A DNA stretch of 64,000 nt from Paraescarpia echinospica (Eukaryota > Annelida > Polychaeta > Sabellida > Siboglinidae). How positions within the stretch are numbered: position 1 is the first letter of the stretch; each line of letters opens with the position of its first letter. The translations under genes were made by a program, and so were the position numbers. Under the pieces are notes generated by a model, which saw only the letters and a program-made list of their open reading frames with translations, did no database searches and had not been told where the DNA came from. This document shows positions 22,951 to 38,400 of the stretch, one piece after another. The stretch spans positions 10,623,258-10,687,257 of the forward strand of contig CM034543.1 of assembly GCA_020002185.1 (NCBI GenBank). The letters run 5' to 3'.

Positions 22951-23204
22951 CTAAGTGACAGACAGTATCGGGGGTTTAAAATATATTCGCAAACACCGCT
23001 CTGTTTCAAAACAAAATAAATGTAGAAAATTAAAAGACAATTAGCTTAGTTCTTTCGGAACATAGAATCTATATTCAAAAGTGATAATCAAATTGGATTA
23101 TTCACGGGAATGCGCGATAGGATTATGCACGTATTTCCGTGTTGATGTCGGCTTTTTCTAGCAGTTGGCTTCTTACCAGGGCCGCTTTCAGAGTTAGCGA
23201 CGAC

Positions 23205-24985
23205 GTTATTAAACATTATTCACGCTACTAGCACCCACACAATCAGCAAATAATCTGTTCCATTCATTTACAGTCCTTTGTGAAAATAAGAACTTTCTTA
23301 TATATAATCTACACTGCTCCTTTGCTACTGTAATTTCATGTCCTCTAGTCCTTCTATCTTTCTTAACTGAGAAAAAAATATTTCTATCAATATTTTCATA
23401 ACCATTTATTATTTTAAACACTTCTATCTGATCTCCTCTCAATCTCCTGGTCTGTAGTGTTGTCAAACCACATTCGTTTAGGCGAATTTCATAACTAAGA
23501 TCCCTCAGTTTTGGTATTGGTATCATTTTAGTCGCTCTCCTATGTATTCTTTCTAGCATATCTTCTTGCAATATGGCCTCCATGCTTGTATACAATATTC
23601 TAAATGAGGCCTCACTATTGTTTTGTACAGCGGTATTATTAGTTCTTTTCCTTATACGCTATATTTCGCCTAATTAATCCAAGGATTTGATTTCCCTTTG
23701 AAGCTACAATTCCACATTGTTCTGAAACCTTCATATCAGCACTAATGGTTAACCCTAAGTCCTTTTCTTTTACAGTAGTACTTAGTACAGTACCCCCATT
23801 GTATACTATACATCTTCGTTTCCATGTCCTGTGTGGAGGCATTTACATTTCCCAAAATTGAACAGCATTTGCCACTGTTCAGATCATTTGATCAACCTGT
23901 CAAGATCATCTTGTAAATGCTGTATATCTCCATTACTTTTAATCCTTCTAAACACTTTTGTATCATCCGCAAATTTCAACACCTTGTTTGTTATTCCATC
24001 ATCCAAATCGTTGATATATATTAAGAATAATATAGGTCCTAGTACTGATCCCTGTGGTACCCCACTCAATACCGATTTCCAGTTTGAAGCCTCCCCATCA
24101 ACTCCTACACGTTGTCTTCTGTCAATTAGCCATTTTTCTATCGAGTTTATTATACCATTTCCTATGCCATGGGTCTTTAGTTTCAGCAGTAATCTTTGAT
24201 GTGGTACTTTGTCGAAAGCTTGTTGAAAATCTAAGTAGACGATATCTACTGGTGATCCCTCATCTACCCACTTAGTGATGTCTTCCAAAAAACATAACAT
24301 ATTTGTTAAGCATGACATCGCTTAAAAAACCCATGTTGAGATTGGTTTATCAAGTTATGTTTAACAAGAAAATCCACCATGTGATCTATAATTAGTATTT
24401 CTAATAATTTGCAAATCACTGATGTTAAACTCACGGGTCTATAGTTCTTTGACTTGTTTCTCGGATCTTTTTTAAATAACGGTATAATGTTTGAATCTTT
24501 CCATTCTGAAGGAACTACTCCCTCTTCTAATGACAAATTGAAAACTGCTGCAAGCGGTACATTAATTTCTTCTACAATTTCCAATAGTAGTTTGGGCGTA
24601 ATCCCATCCACTCCAGGTGATTTATTATCCTTCATAGCCCTTATTTTCTTAGCTACCATTTCCGGGGTTACAATTGACTGTCCTAAATAGTCTGAATCTG
24701 CCCCCTGTAACTTAGCCTCTGGTACTGGCAGTGAACTAATATCTTCCCTAGTAAACACTGAACTAAAATACTCATTCAGGTCTTCTGCCATTAAGAATCC
24801 CTCTGATATTATATTTCCAGCACTATCTTCTAGAAGACCGACCTTATCCTGAACTTTCTGTTTGCCTCGAACATACGCATAAAAACTATTGCTGTCCCGT
24901 TTAATATTACTAGCTAATTGTTGTTCATAGCTTCTCTTTGAATTCCTAATTTCAGCTGTAGCTTGGTTAAGTGCTTCTCTATAAC
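23205..24985 (-). mobile_element. CR1-like LINE, truncated and frameshifted (copy C)
   Basis: Minus-strand pieces cover ORF2 from the pre-RT region ([17 protein letters not shown]) through SPGVDGITPKLLLE, the palm motif [28 protein letters not shown] and FADD to the C-terminus ([18 protein letters not shown]). Frameshifts near 24,310, 23,860 and 23,620 inactivate it. Boundaries are placed where similarity to the 41,690-44,615 copy ends. It lies upstream (minus strand) of the FReD N-terminal exon. Confidence 0.9.
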
Positions 24986-25640
24986 TATGAACAGCAAAAC
25001 CTACTTCCGGGGCAAAGAGCGAAGTCGCGGCACAGCGAGAACTCTGAACGCGTGTAACGACCAAAGTTAATTCTTTCGACCATTTAAAGAACATTAATTC
25101 GTGGCACTTGGGAAAGAATTGTCGTTGGTACCTATTGTATTGTTTTAGTGAGTGGTGTTTGCGTGTCAAGCCTGAAGGACCTTGCGGGTATCCAACGCAT
25201 TAAGTTAACAATTATAAAGAATTACTGACGTTTGCACTGCAACTGTCGCTGAAGACTGCTGGTGACAAACGACAAAGTTAGCATCATTCCTACAAATGTC
25301 TCCATGGTGCTGACATGCACGATGTGCAAAGGAAACGGCGCCAAGGTAGTCCTTCGGGTTCTACAAACGTTAGGACGTGTCGCTTTCGGACGTTTCTTAT
25401 GTTTACGTTAACCCGGAAGCGGAAGTGGCAAAATAAAAACACTGGGTATTACGGTACATCCGAAGCAATAAAATATATAACGACCAAACTTGATCAAATG
25501 CGAGTTAACCTATAAGCATTATCTAGACACGTTCCAATGGCCAACAAAGGACATGGGTCCGCAAAGATATATTAGCGTGTTTTTATTACCCCTGACTGAA
25601 TATTCCTAAATTAACAAATTAAAAATAGTGTATAATGGCT
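24986..25640. other. Unassigned sequence upstream of LINE copy C
   Basis: Includes a 66-codon basic frame (25,315-25,515) that I do not recognise. No repeat or exon call is made. Confidence 0.3.
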
Positions 25641-25663
25641 TAATGTTTCAAGAATATTAGAGG

Positions 25664-25850
<187 letters not shown>

Positions 25851-25851
25851 A

Positions 25852-25965
25852 TGTATAGGCACAAACACGGCTCTGAACGTATTTTATAATAATAAAAAAG
25901 CGTTAAATAAAATCTAATTATGTTAAGAAATAAAATACGTTCACAGCCGTGTTTGTGCCTATACA
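25852..25965. repeat. 36-bp inverted repeat (hairpin), 1 mismatch, 42-bp loop
   Basis: The left arm, 25,852-25,887, and the right arm, 25,930-25,965, are reverse complements except for one base pair (CTC versus GTG centre). The arms start TGTATAGGCACAAACACGG. It may be the foldback end of a small element. Confidence 0.85.
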
Positions 25966-27899
25966 CCTAAAATAATTAACGCGAACTACCCTTTACATCA
26001 TAGGTATTTAACTTGGGGGTAATTACCCCCTCGTGGGTAACTCGGGCATTTTCGCCGGGTAAAACAAGCGTTTTAAAGTATGGATTTTGGTGTAATTTTT
26101 TTAAATTAATTCATATCCATATCTAGCTGAAGCATTGATTTTCGTCCTTGGCGGTGAACAAGGGAGACAGACTCAACTGTGAAAACTAAATATCTGAGAC
26201 GAGCGAGGTCAGTTTTGGATCACACCGTTTTAGTTACAGAAGAGTTAGCAAATCCCTCGATGCTTCACGCTCCAATTGCATGAGTCAATAATTGTGTTCA
26301 TAAAAAACGACTCTATAAAAATATTGTCTGTACTCTAAGCTGTTTACCATGTATAGTGCCACGAACCCTAGAATTGTCAGTGAATGTGAGAGGCATGATC
26401 TGATTTCAGTGTTCTTCTCTTCCATGTGGAGGTTATCAGTGAACAGCATCAATTGTGTGTTCGAATTAAGAGAAACAATCGAAAATTCAGGTGACGATGT
26501 AAGATAAAGATACCATACAGTTATTACTAAGCTGGCCTTTATTCCACATGTTTGGGTAAGGTCAATAAGCTAAATCGTGCACAAGAAAGGAATATGCCAA
26601 GTGTCATCACAGCTCAAGGCAAGTTTGCCAGCTTCCATCGCAAATCCAGTTATATAAACATGACGTTCGGGCTAATGAGGTCTCCAATGTTCTCCAAATT
26701 GTCAACGCCACTTGAAGAGAACGAATAGCAGTGTCCGTTTACTGATGATAATTTTATCATGCCGCACATTCTTCTATACAAGAGGCCATCCTTCGATAGG
26801 CCCCCGTTGTAACATTTTCAAATAATATTCGTATTGTTATGCTATCGGCATGAGCGTAGACATATTGTGTCAGCGTCTACTTCAAGTTGCCAAGTCCATG
26901 ATGCAGGAGCCGTTTTTCTGAAGTATTTGCGCGCGCACGTGGTTCCTGCGATTGTAAGTTACGTTTTACTTGCGCATTGCGTCTTACGCTCCGAACAACT
27001 GGGTTACCCCATAAAATGTGAGGTTTTTTTACATATATGGGGTATTCTAAAAAAAAATTACGTCCAACCCCTGTGTGCGTATAGATTAATTCCTGAAAAT
27101 TTGGCCTTCGAAGATGAAGCCGTCTAAAAGGAAAACACGACTTGAAATAAAGCACAGCTGGTTCCCCTCAAGCAGAACTACTTCTTCCAAGCAAGACTCT
27201 TTAACTAAACAGACTGCACACGTTACATACACTGTTCACATATTACACGTCTGGTCATAAAATAGCCGGATTCACGATGGTATAAACAAGCTGAGGGAGC
27301 AGGTTTAATGCAACGAAATTTCTGTGAGCCAACATTTCACAAATCGTTACATAACGCATACAAAAAAAAACATCCCATGTAACGCTTCCTCACATTTTCC
27401 CGTAGACCCCCCAAAGGTATGACGTACTTTATGGATGAGTTCTTTCTCTCTCAGAGTAGTGCCATACCTTCAGGTAGTTTAAATCTAGATTAATTTTAAG
27501 TTATATATTGTATATGTATTGTACTAGTGCAATTGTATAGTATGGTGAATGCTATTTATAAATTTAAAACTTCTTGTATTTCCCTTCAACATTGTCTTGT
27601 TGTTCAATGCTTAGTCAAATACTTTAACTATAGTTTTCATTGTTCCACTGTTTATGGTGGATTAGCTTACAAATGTGCAAGTTTACACGTTTTTTTAAAT
27701 TACACTTTGTACATGTTGAATAAATGCAATTCAATGCACAGTCAGTGGCGCCACCTCCCGGAGTCTTACAGAGACAGTAACGCCTCACAGTGAGGAGCCC
27801 TCGTACCATATCTGACATCATATCGCTCATTATCGCTCACGAGTATCGAGTGTGGTTGTTGGCCGAGATGTTTTTTGCTTCCCAGTAATTCCTGTCACA
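25966..27899. other. Intergenic sequence upstream of RECQL5
   Basis: No exon recognised. It contains the short perfect palindrome GGGGTAATTACCCC near 26,016. No TATA box is evident in the 120 bp before the RECQL5 start. Confidence 0.4.
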
Positions 27900-30800
27900 A
27901 TGAATGCTTGTTCCGAATCCAAACAGGCAGACGAACTTTTGAAATCTGTATTTCACCATGATTGTTTCCGGTCAGAATTACAGAAGCAGGCCATTGAGAC
28001 CGTTCTTAAAGGTGAACATTGTCATTGCGGTCTTGGTCTTGATTTAAACCAATTACCATTCCTGGACATGCTTCCTGCCAGGAATATACAGGCTCAGAAT
28101 GTGCCAAATGCCGATAACATGTTCACTGTCAATCTGCGACATCACAATAAATAAAGGTGTAATTATGCCAATAATCAATTTAGTGATATTTGTGTCAATT
28201 TGTAATCCGAAAATGATTCGTTTGATCATTTTTTTTATCAATTTAAATGTTAACCTTTATAATTTAAGACGCACAGCCTCAGGCCTATTCACAAAACCCC
28301 AACGGACATAACCCTAACCTCTTATTTAAAATGTGAACAAACCCCAACGGACAAACCCCCAACCTCTTATTTCAAGGTAAAACCCCAATGCTCAGCAAGG
28401 TGCGCCTAGACTTTCTCGGCATGTACAGACATATATATATTGAGCAATTTCATATTGAATTTGTTACAAAACAAGTAAAACTATTGTTGAATTGTGTAGG
28501 GGTAAGACCACATTAAGGATTCATCCGCCATTACCCTCTGAAAGAGTGCCCTTGAAAATACCATTTTGGTGTGATGTGTGAATTGTGTTGAAGTACTTTG
28601 ATGTGGGACATGTTAGTCCTGTGAATATTAAAAGTACTACTGCATTAGATCTTTCACAAGTAGCGATAAATATACGCTAGTTGCTCACATATTCACACAG
28701 TGGCTATTTTGCAGAACGCACCAATATTTTAAAAAGCATCACCAGATTGGGGCGAAATTGAGGGGCATCAGGTGTGGGTGGATTTGTTTGAAAAACGAGG
28801 TATGAGAATTTCACGAATTTTCCACAGCACTTGTGTCAATGTAGAATAAATATGCTGTGAAATTTTCAAGAAAATTGTAGGACAAATTTTGCAGGAAATG
28901 AAGGAAACGTCATAATGGCCCCCTATGTAAAATCTAATGTAGTCTTACCCCTGTAAAGGTTGGAGAAAAGGAAAGTTATTGAAATATATACAACTGCATT
29001 TGTATTTATTCAACAATAATTGAACAGATAATTTGATGTTAATAACAAATATCGAAAGTACGAACATTACATCTATTCAAACCTGATACAGACACCAACA
29101 CCTTCTAGGAAGTCTTGAACAGTCGAGAAGTTGAAAGTAAAAATCAAACGTGTAATTATTTTGTTTCGTCCGTTGGGGTTTTGTCCTGGATCCATTTGAC
29201 ACACGAGCCAAAAATAGCTGTCTCGGCCATGTTCCATCAGTTTTGTGATTTTGGCAGAAATGTATAACTTATAATCTTATCTTTTAATGTCCAGTTTATT
29301 TTCCTCTACAAACAATCCAAAACTAATAAAACACCTGCATTCACGAACCCATAAAATAAAAGTTACAAAACAATAGACAATATGAGTCAAAATAATGACC
29401 TCATTTCACAAAACTTTGCTGTTTAAAATTTCCTAGTTTTAGCAATAAATCAAAACCTACTGAAGAATTTTCAACAGATCATGAGGTATCGATAATTTTA
29501 AAGCTAATGATATATGGAATCCTAAAAGATAAATTTTAAGTGAGATTTAAATATTTTGCAACTTAATACCTACTTTGCTGTGGCGGATGACTTACCACTG
29601 AAGCTCAACTCCCAATCTGCTTCTGTGTTTCTCTTAGGCCAAGTCGATGTCTTCATATCAATGCAAACGGGAGCGGGAAAATCACTGTGCTACCAGCTTC
29701 CATCCGTCGCAAGGGAAGGAGTCTCCATCGTGATTTCCCCTCTGATTGCATTGATTCAGGATCAGGTTGAACATCTAGACATGCTCCACATTCCCGTCGA
29801 AACTCTCAACTCAAAGCTTACACTGAAAGAGCGGCAACGTGTCCTTCAAGACTTGAACTCAAGTAAACCACGAACAAAGCTGTTGTATATCACCCCAGAG
29901 CAGGCTGCGACGCCAACATTTCAAGCGTTGGCGGATTTGCTCCGGTCTCGTGATCTTCTCTCGTATCTCATTGTCGATGAGGCCCATTGCGTGTCACAAT
30001 GGGGTCATGACTTTCGCCCCGATTATCTCAAACTCGGACGTCTGCGCATGAAATTTCCCAGAGTCCCTTGCATCGCGTTGACAGCAACAGCGACCCCACA
30101 TGTCGTTGATGACATCATCTCGTCGCTGAAGCTACGACAACCAGTTGCGAAGTTCAAAAGCGGCTGTTTCCGCCCGAACTTGTTCTATGACGTGAAGTTT
30201 ATGGATGTCATTGAAGATCCATATTTGAACCTGAAAGAGTTTGCACTGAGAGCGCTTCACGTTACGGCCGGGGAGAATGTCAAAGATGTCGACTGGGTAA
30301 GGCAGTAGTCCATAATAATAATATCGGGTGTTTTCTGAGCGTTACTAATTTCCCTGGGTACACGTCTTTATGCAGGGTCAGATTTTTACCAGTCCAAAAA
30401 TGTGCCGGTAGATTTGCGCATCTGTGTGCACACATGTACAAACCAGTACTTACATACACACACACGCATGCACGCACACACGCACGCATGCATACAGTAA
30501 TAACACGTGTAATAAATGCATATGCAAATGTGTCACGTATTTATAAAGTGTGGACATAGATAACAACGGGAGTCAATAATATAATAAACAAAGTATATGT
30601 AATTTAATTTTTTGTCCCTCCATTCAAAATCGAACCTGTCCATAATTAACTCAGCCCAGCCAAAAGATGGGTTGACGGGTCTCTATTTAAACCTTTGTAT
30701 GGGTATGTATTTAGGTCCATTTAGTCACTGGGAGAATAGACAATCGACAACAGTTCTCAACTGATCCATTTCTGCATTGTCATCCTATTTATTCTGATGT

Positions 30801-33800
30801 AGAAGCTGTTCAATCCTTTCCCAGAATTATCAAGATTATCTGGGCATGCATCAGGGTCATTGTTTGGTTTGTCTTAAACATGGCTTTTACAGGGAATGGT
30901 TTTTTAATTTGCTTCTAATGTTTTCTTTTTTACATTGGGTTTAATTCTTTTGAAATTTGGGTTGCATTAGAATGTGCCGTTTCTCAGATTTGGTTTATAA
31001 TAGTATTTTTGGTTTTCTGATATTTTCCTTAACTTGGGCTTGGAGTGTTTTTTTTTTTACATTGGTGTAAATGATGTTGGTTTATGTTGGAATATTACGT
31101 TTCTTTTTTATTTTACATTACGGAAATGTTATGAAATTTGATCTAATTTGAGAATGTGTAATTTCTAAAAAATTACCAGGGTAAATTGTTTTGGCAATGA
31201 AGCTTAATTAACAAATAAATATAAATGTAGACTCGTATCGTAAATTATTTCAAGTCTCTCACAGATGAAATGTCACAATGCAAACTTGTAATTGTGTTAT
31301 GCTTTCTCTGGAAATCTTTCAGAATGAGAAAGGCTGTGGCATAATTTACTGTCGCAAGCGAGAGGCATGCACCGAAGTTGCCAGCAGACTTGTGAGCAAA
31401 GGCATCCCGGCAAAGGCGTACCATGCAGGACTTGGGCTAGGACTACGGTCCAGTGTCCAGTCAGACTGGATGGAGGGACGTGTGCCAGTTATTGCCGCGA
31501 CAGTGTCCTTTGGCATGGGCGTTGACAAGGCCAATGTCAGGTAAACATCACAGTGTGTTTTATGTTGAACTGTTGCGATACGTTCATCACAGCTAGGTTC
31601 AATCACCTGAGGCCTGCCTCCTTTCCATGTTTTCAATTCAGTGTTATATATACATGGAGTATCGTGATTAAGCATCGATAAAAAACAAAGATCACTTAAT
31701 TGGGTTTAATGTGACCCGCCACTGTCAACCCTGTATGCTTGCTAGAAATAGCTGTGTACGTATTGTCCCATCAATTATGTGATTTTGGTAAAAATTCCCA
31801 CCTTATAATCTCATATTCCAATGTCCAGTTTATTTTCCTCAACAAATAATCCAAAACTAATAAAAGACCCACAAATTAAAAAAAGACAACAGAAAACTCT
31901 TCTGAAAACGTCACTTTTATAACGTTTGTTTCAATTTTAGCAATAAATAAAATAACTACTAAAGATATTTCAACATGTGTGGTATCATTTTAAAGCGTAA
32001 CATCTATGGAATCAAAAAAATTTACAAATTTCAAAATTTTGGAACTTAATTCCCACTTTGCTGTGAAAGCTCACACATGTATATGTTATCTCAAATCTCA
32101 CACCACATATTGAAAGGTCTTTTTATTTTTGAGATCACCCCTTGTACGGCTGAATGCACTGGGTCATGTGACAGGTTCGTGGTGCACTGGAACGTGCCCA
32201 AGTCTATGGCGGGCTACTACCAGGAATCAGGTCGGGCTGGGCGCGACGGGCAACAGTCCTACTGTCGACTCTACTACACGAAACAAGAACGAGACACCGT
32301 AGCCTTCCTCATCAAGAAAGAGTGCATGAAGGCAAAGGTAAACTTTTTTAGGGTAAAAACAATCCCCCTGACATTCCCCCAGTGAAATGAAAAAGCAGAT
32401 GTTTCCTCCTATGTTTTATTCCCTGTTTATATATTATACATATATATATATATATTACTGTCTTTATTCAGGCTCAAGACAAACACATGAACAATATATC
32501 AGTATGACATAATATATATATTTTTATTAATCAGTAAATATTACTAAATATATATAGAGTGAATAATTTTGTTTCTCACTTATTTCTTATTATTAAAGAA
32601 TGTCCTACATTTATATTACCATTGCTTTTTTCCGCTATTTTTTATTATGAGAGATGTTATAATAAACCAGTTGAAACAGACATCATAGAATTAATGTTTA
32701 AAAAATTTGTTAGTGTGCTGTAATTATTATGTGGTTTCCTTCCTTCATATAATTGAATCTTATGTGGTTTGTGTAACTGACACAATAATTGTTGACTACA
32801 GTAGGCCCTCCTTTCAGTGTCCCCTCTGACGAGGGGACACCCACAATATCGGGACAGTTTGTCTCCTAATCAGAGGGACACCTCATGGACGCGGACAGTG
32901 GACAGGATATTTTGGTTATATGTCCCTGCTAAGGCGGACAGTATTAATTCATTAGATGATTTTTTGCCCAGTTTGTTTAGAAACTGGCGGACACACACTG
33001 AAGCAGCGCAACGAAAAACCAAAGTCCAAGTTACATGTGTACCCATAATGACGATCTTGTCTTCCTCGCTGTACTCCTTGTGTTTGTCCAGACTACCTAG
33101 AATTCCTTTGATGATGCTCAAAGAACTGTAGGCAGAGTGAATGTAGAGCAAGGTATTTATTTTGCGCTGGCATCAGTTATGTTCGTTTATGTCAACATGG
33201 CTTCGGGACTTGATAGTGCACTTTACCTTTAAAGTGTCGTGAGCCCAGTGTGTTTTGTCGACTTTCATATGGGCAAAGTGGGGAGCGATGGTCACATGGT
33301 AGAGCGCCGGACTATCGATCGAGGGAACAACAATTCAGTTCCACCTACCACTGTATCAAAACTTGGGCTATTTTGTTCGCTGCACGTTGCCTGTGTCTTC
33401 TGGAAAAGACACCGTAACCCGTTGGTCCCTTCTTTCTGGTGTCTATGCCAGGGGAAGTAAAAGATCCCACTCAGGGGGTAAATGTGTAACCTGTCGTGGA
33501 CTCACAGAGTGGTGGTCTCTATCTCTAACCCACTGGATCTTGCTCCCAGTGACTGGAGTTGCTTCCTGGTCGGTGAGAGATGCCACGCAGATAATGTATA
33601 TGACTGAAAAATCAGTCGTCGTTGGATCCCTACGATATGCACTCAGGCAAATTGGCCATATAAAATCCTCCTCACGTGTAAGTGTTATTTTTATTGACCA
33701 GACAATCAAAGAAAAAAGCAAGTTTTGCAAACCCAATATTATTACATGTAAATTAATTATTTATTTTTTGATACCAGTGTTTAAATGCTTTAACCAGTCT

Positions 33801-35433
33801 CCTGACCATTGATATTTTTGTTATATTATACAAACTTGTAAACGTATTCGTCACTTTCATTCATTCATGATCAGGTTTATTTTGTTTTGTCCAACATAGT
33901 CAAAGAAGAATGGCAAGTTTGAACACAACAAATCTTCAATGGAGAGTTTCGAGCGCCTGGTGAAAATGGTTGAAGAGCCGCAGTAAGTTGTCAGTAAATT
34001 AACTTGTCTTTCTAATAATGCTATTTAGAAATGAAGGTTTTCAGGGCAAAACGCGATAAACGTCATTTTTGAAATATCGTCTAAACAAGGATGAAGTGCC
34101 TGTTTAAAAGTGTGTTGACTTAGGATACTATCTCATTTGTATAAAAAAACACGATACATCCCCAATAAACGACGTGCAGAAAAGAGCAATAAGCATCATA
34201 CGTCTTTTTTGATAAAAACGGGATATATTCATTTTCAATCAATGAGCACTGACGTGCCACGCGAGCAGCTACGTGGAGTGACAGTGTGCACTGTCCGGAT
34301 ATATGGCGTTTTGATGACAAAATCATCTAATATCACATTTTGTGTAACAACTTTGCTACAAATCTCTGTGATTTTGGATTCTTGATATACACCAACTTCA
34401 TTTATAAATTTTAACTTTGAGGATGAAACATGACAGTGACTTACGGGTATATTGCGATTTGCCCTGAAATGACTCAAATGCAGCCTAAGGACACACTAAA
34501 AACTTAATAATTATAAATAGCTACATTTGTGTTTTTAAACTATAGCCAGTTGGTAGATCAAAGGTCAATGGTCCAGGAACACAAAGAAACATAGAAAGGG
34601 GTGAGCGAACCTCGGCTCCTGGGAGGAGATACACTTTCAGTGCCTCTAAATTAGTATAGTAATTTATATGTAGATAATACTCTGTCCACTGCCAACTTGA
34701 CAGTTAGGTGTTAGGCAATGTTGTACACATTTCTATAACACTTTGATAACTGTATGGTAGTAGAAGGGATGTGTACATAAACACACATACAGACACACAT
34801 ACGAACACGCATGCATGCACACACACACACACACACACACTCACACACACACCACAATGACACACACACGCACATCACACGCACATCACATGCACACACG
34901 CACACACACTTCACACACTTCACACACACACACACACACATCACATGCACACATCACACGCACATCACACACACATCACATCACATGCACACACGCACAC
35001 ACCACACGCACACACTTCACACACACATCACATGCACACGCACATCACACACACATCACAGACACATCACATGCACGCACACATCACATGCACATCACAC
35101 ACACGCACACACACATCACACACACATCACACGCACATCACACACACGCACGCACACACACATACACACACTCACACACACCATAACAACACACACTCAC
35201 ACACACATACACACACACACACACACATCACACACCACAAACCACACACACACACACTTCACACACACATCACATGCACACATCACACGCACATCACACA
35301 CACATCACACACACATCACACGCACATCACACGCACACACACACACACACCACATACACACACACACCAACACACACACACACACACACACCACAATGAC
35401 ACACACTCACACACACACACAAACATCACACAC

Positions 35434-35499
<66 letters not shown>

Positions 35500-38400
35500 T
35501 CACACACACACATCACACACACATATCACACACACACACACACACACACATGCACACATACACACAATGCTTATATAAATATATAAAGATATATACTTGA
35601 TGTATTCTGCTAGGTGTCGCCACGGTGCCATTGCAAAGTACTTCGGTGATGCGCCACCGAACTGTGGCCGGTCATGTGACTACTGCCGTAACCCAGTCGC
35701 TGTGGCGCAAGAGTGGGAAAAGGTACAACGTGGAGTCTGCGCTAACTCGAACCCGAAGCGCCACCTGGGTCGAACGGCCATCGCTGACGCAGACACCGAC
35801 AAACCGGACATGGAACTCTATGGGGGAGGAAAGAAAGGCGCTAAACTGTAAGTGAGCCTTTAGCCAGAGATCCGTTACTCCGTTATTGGACAATTGTAAA
35901 AGATTTTTCTTATTCAAATAACAGGTATTTTGGTATTTTGATAACAGATTTTTATTTTGCAAATACCACGATTTTGTGTTTGACCACAACTTGTTTTTGT
36001 TTTTTCAGTAACAAGGTCAAACAGTGTTTGCACTGTCATAAAACGGGCATTTTATTACAAAATATTACTTTTTATGAACCGTGCCAGCATTTGAAGGCAA
36101 ATTTATGTATATATATATATATATATATAAGGGCCTGCGGTAAGTCATTACTTGGAGGGTTTCATAACAAAACATGGTATATATACATTTTGTTCGTTTT
36201 GAGCAAACCTTCCTGTTGTGTTTTGCAACATTTGGGATGTAATTCGCTAGACTATCAGTGGACGTCTTCAATACTGGGTCATAAATTTGCGACATTGGCA
36301 TCACAAAATAAAAATGCAAGAAAACACCAAAAAAATATCTCCTAGTCAAGCTTACAGCCATAGACATGTGTCCACTTAATGATAATAACAAAATTTGTTT
36401 TCGCTTGCTTTTTAAACTGCGTTTTGCTCTCGTAAGTTACATGGTCTCCATTAAGCATTATTTACTTGGTATTAAATAACTTTTGCTGACAAACATTGTT
36501 TTTTGCTGACTTCGAGCACAGTTGGAGAAAGTTTGTTTCAGAATGGATGATACGCTGTGGCGGAAACCATAACTGCATTCATACTAAATAACAATAAATT
36601 GAATAATAATAATAAATATCAATAATAATCATTACTCAATGTTAGTAAATTAGTACAAAAATACAAAGCAAAATTACATACCATATCATGTGTTACATGT
36701 ATAACATTATGAATAGCGCAGAGACATTTATAATTCATAATTAAATAGTTTTTAATATAAATGATGAAACTATGTAGACTAGGTGTATATATTTCATTAA
36801 TGATAATGCTTGGAGTATTGTTAACTGTCTCTATAGAATTGTATTGTATATATTTTTTGCCTATTCATGACTGCCTCTGTGAATGAGTGTTGAAGAAGTG
36901 AGCATCTAATAAAATGTGGTTTTGTTGTTTCATTTTTCACCTTATTCTCCACTGACCACGGTGCCGTAGGGAATGGGGAACTACTGACAATAATGATGAC
37001 GATGAGGGTAAAGCTAGAGAGAGAGAGGAGAGAGAACTGGAACGAGAGAAGAACCAGCGACACTCGATGATCATGAAAGAGTTCAAGAAACGACGGGTGC
37101 GGTCACGCTGTCGCACATACATCAATCACGTTAGCCCATTTTAATGAAATGCACTCTGAGTCGGCAGGCACAAAATCACAAGATATCAGTGGACCTAATT
37201 ATTCAGAATTGGTTGGTTTATAACACGATGCAATTGGGTGCTCCGGCATCAGGTACTTTGCGGAAAGAAGGTAAAATGTCACCTGCCACAATGGGTATTA
37301 AGTTGCAGAATTGTCAAATAGACTTTTGCACATTTCTTATTCCATTGATTGTAAGCTTTAAAATGACGCCTCATTTGTTGAAATATCTTCAATAGGTTTT
37401 CATTGATCGTTGCATATTTAGTAAAGTTTTAAAAAGTTATGTTTTGAGAAAAAGTAGTAGTGCAAAATCAATGCCCAATGTAACCAGACTCGTAGCATTT
37501 GATTAGTTTAGGATTATTTGTTCAGGAAAATAAGCTGGAGATTGAAAGATCAGACCAGGATGGGACATGACCTAAACAGCTAATTTTGGTTCGGATTCAG
37601 AATAGGTTTAAGCAGCTTAGTAGATGGTTCACAGTGGCAGGTTAAAAATACTTGCAAATGTCTGATGTAAATTTTAATGATGCATTTATTCATTTTTTCC
37701 TCAGGGCGGTAAAGTTGTGTCGGATGACGTGTGGGAACCACCGAGTGATTCTTGCCCCTTGCGGGACGCTGGAAGTCAGCGAGTGGCACGACTCACAGTG
37801 AAGGTCAGGTATAGCGCAGAACCTTGCACTTAAAAGGACGTCTGTTCCTAATTTTTCATGTATTAACTAATATAATATTCTTAAGACTGTACTAACTTTG
37901 TTGAAGGTATACTGCCTGCCAAATGGTGTTTAGTAAACGGAGCATGTTCAAATAGTAAACAAAAACATTCAGTTTCAAAACAAACTTTATAGGCAATATG
38001 TCCTAGTCGGGCTGAGTTAACTGCTGTACTCTTTGATGTTCAATGATGCTCACTTTCCCACGGTCACTAACTTTCAGTTAGAAATACTACTCTAATTCTT
38101 ATTAATTCCGGTTAGACGAAAAGACTACGTCCGTTTAACCGTTTCAGTGCCAGGCAAAATTGCGCTGGTGTATAAGAAGTACCAAGCCATTTTTTTAGAC
38201 TTGCGTCGTTCTAAACTTATATTTTTATGTGTTTAAGTGTACAAATATCACCAGGTAAATGATACATTTCCTGAAAGAGCAGGTCATTTTCTATTTAATT
38301 ACAAAAACGTAATAGTTGATACAACATAACATACTTTCACTACTATATATATATATATATATGCGTAGACTGTTGCCCGACATATTTTGCATGGTAAATA

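Noticed and set aside
27852..27899. A 16-residue N-terminal extension of RECQL5.
   Set aside because: It would need a GTG start; the first in-frame ATG is 27,900.
34811..35586. His-Thr-rich frames of up to 255 codons.
   Set aside because: Simple CA-rich tandem repeat inside a RECQL5 intron.
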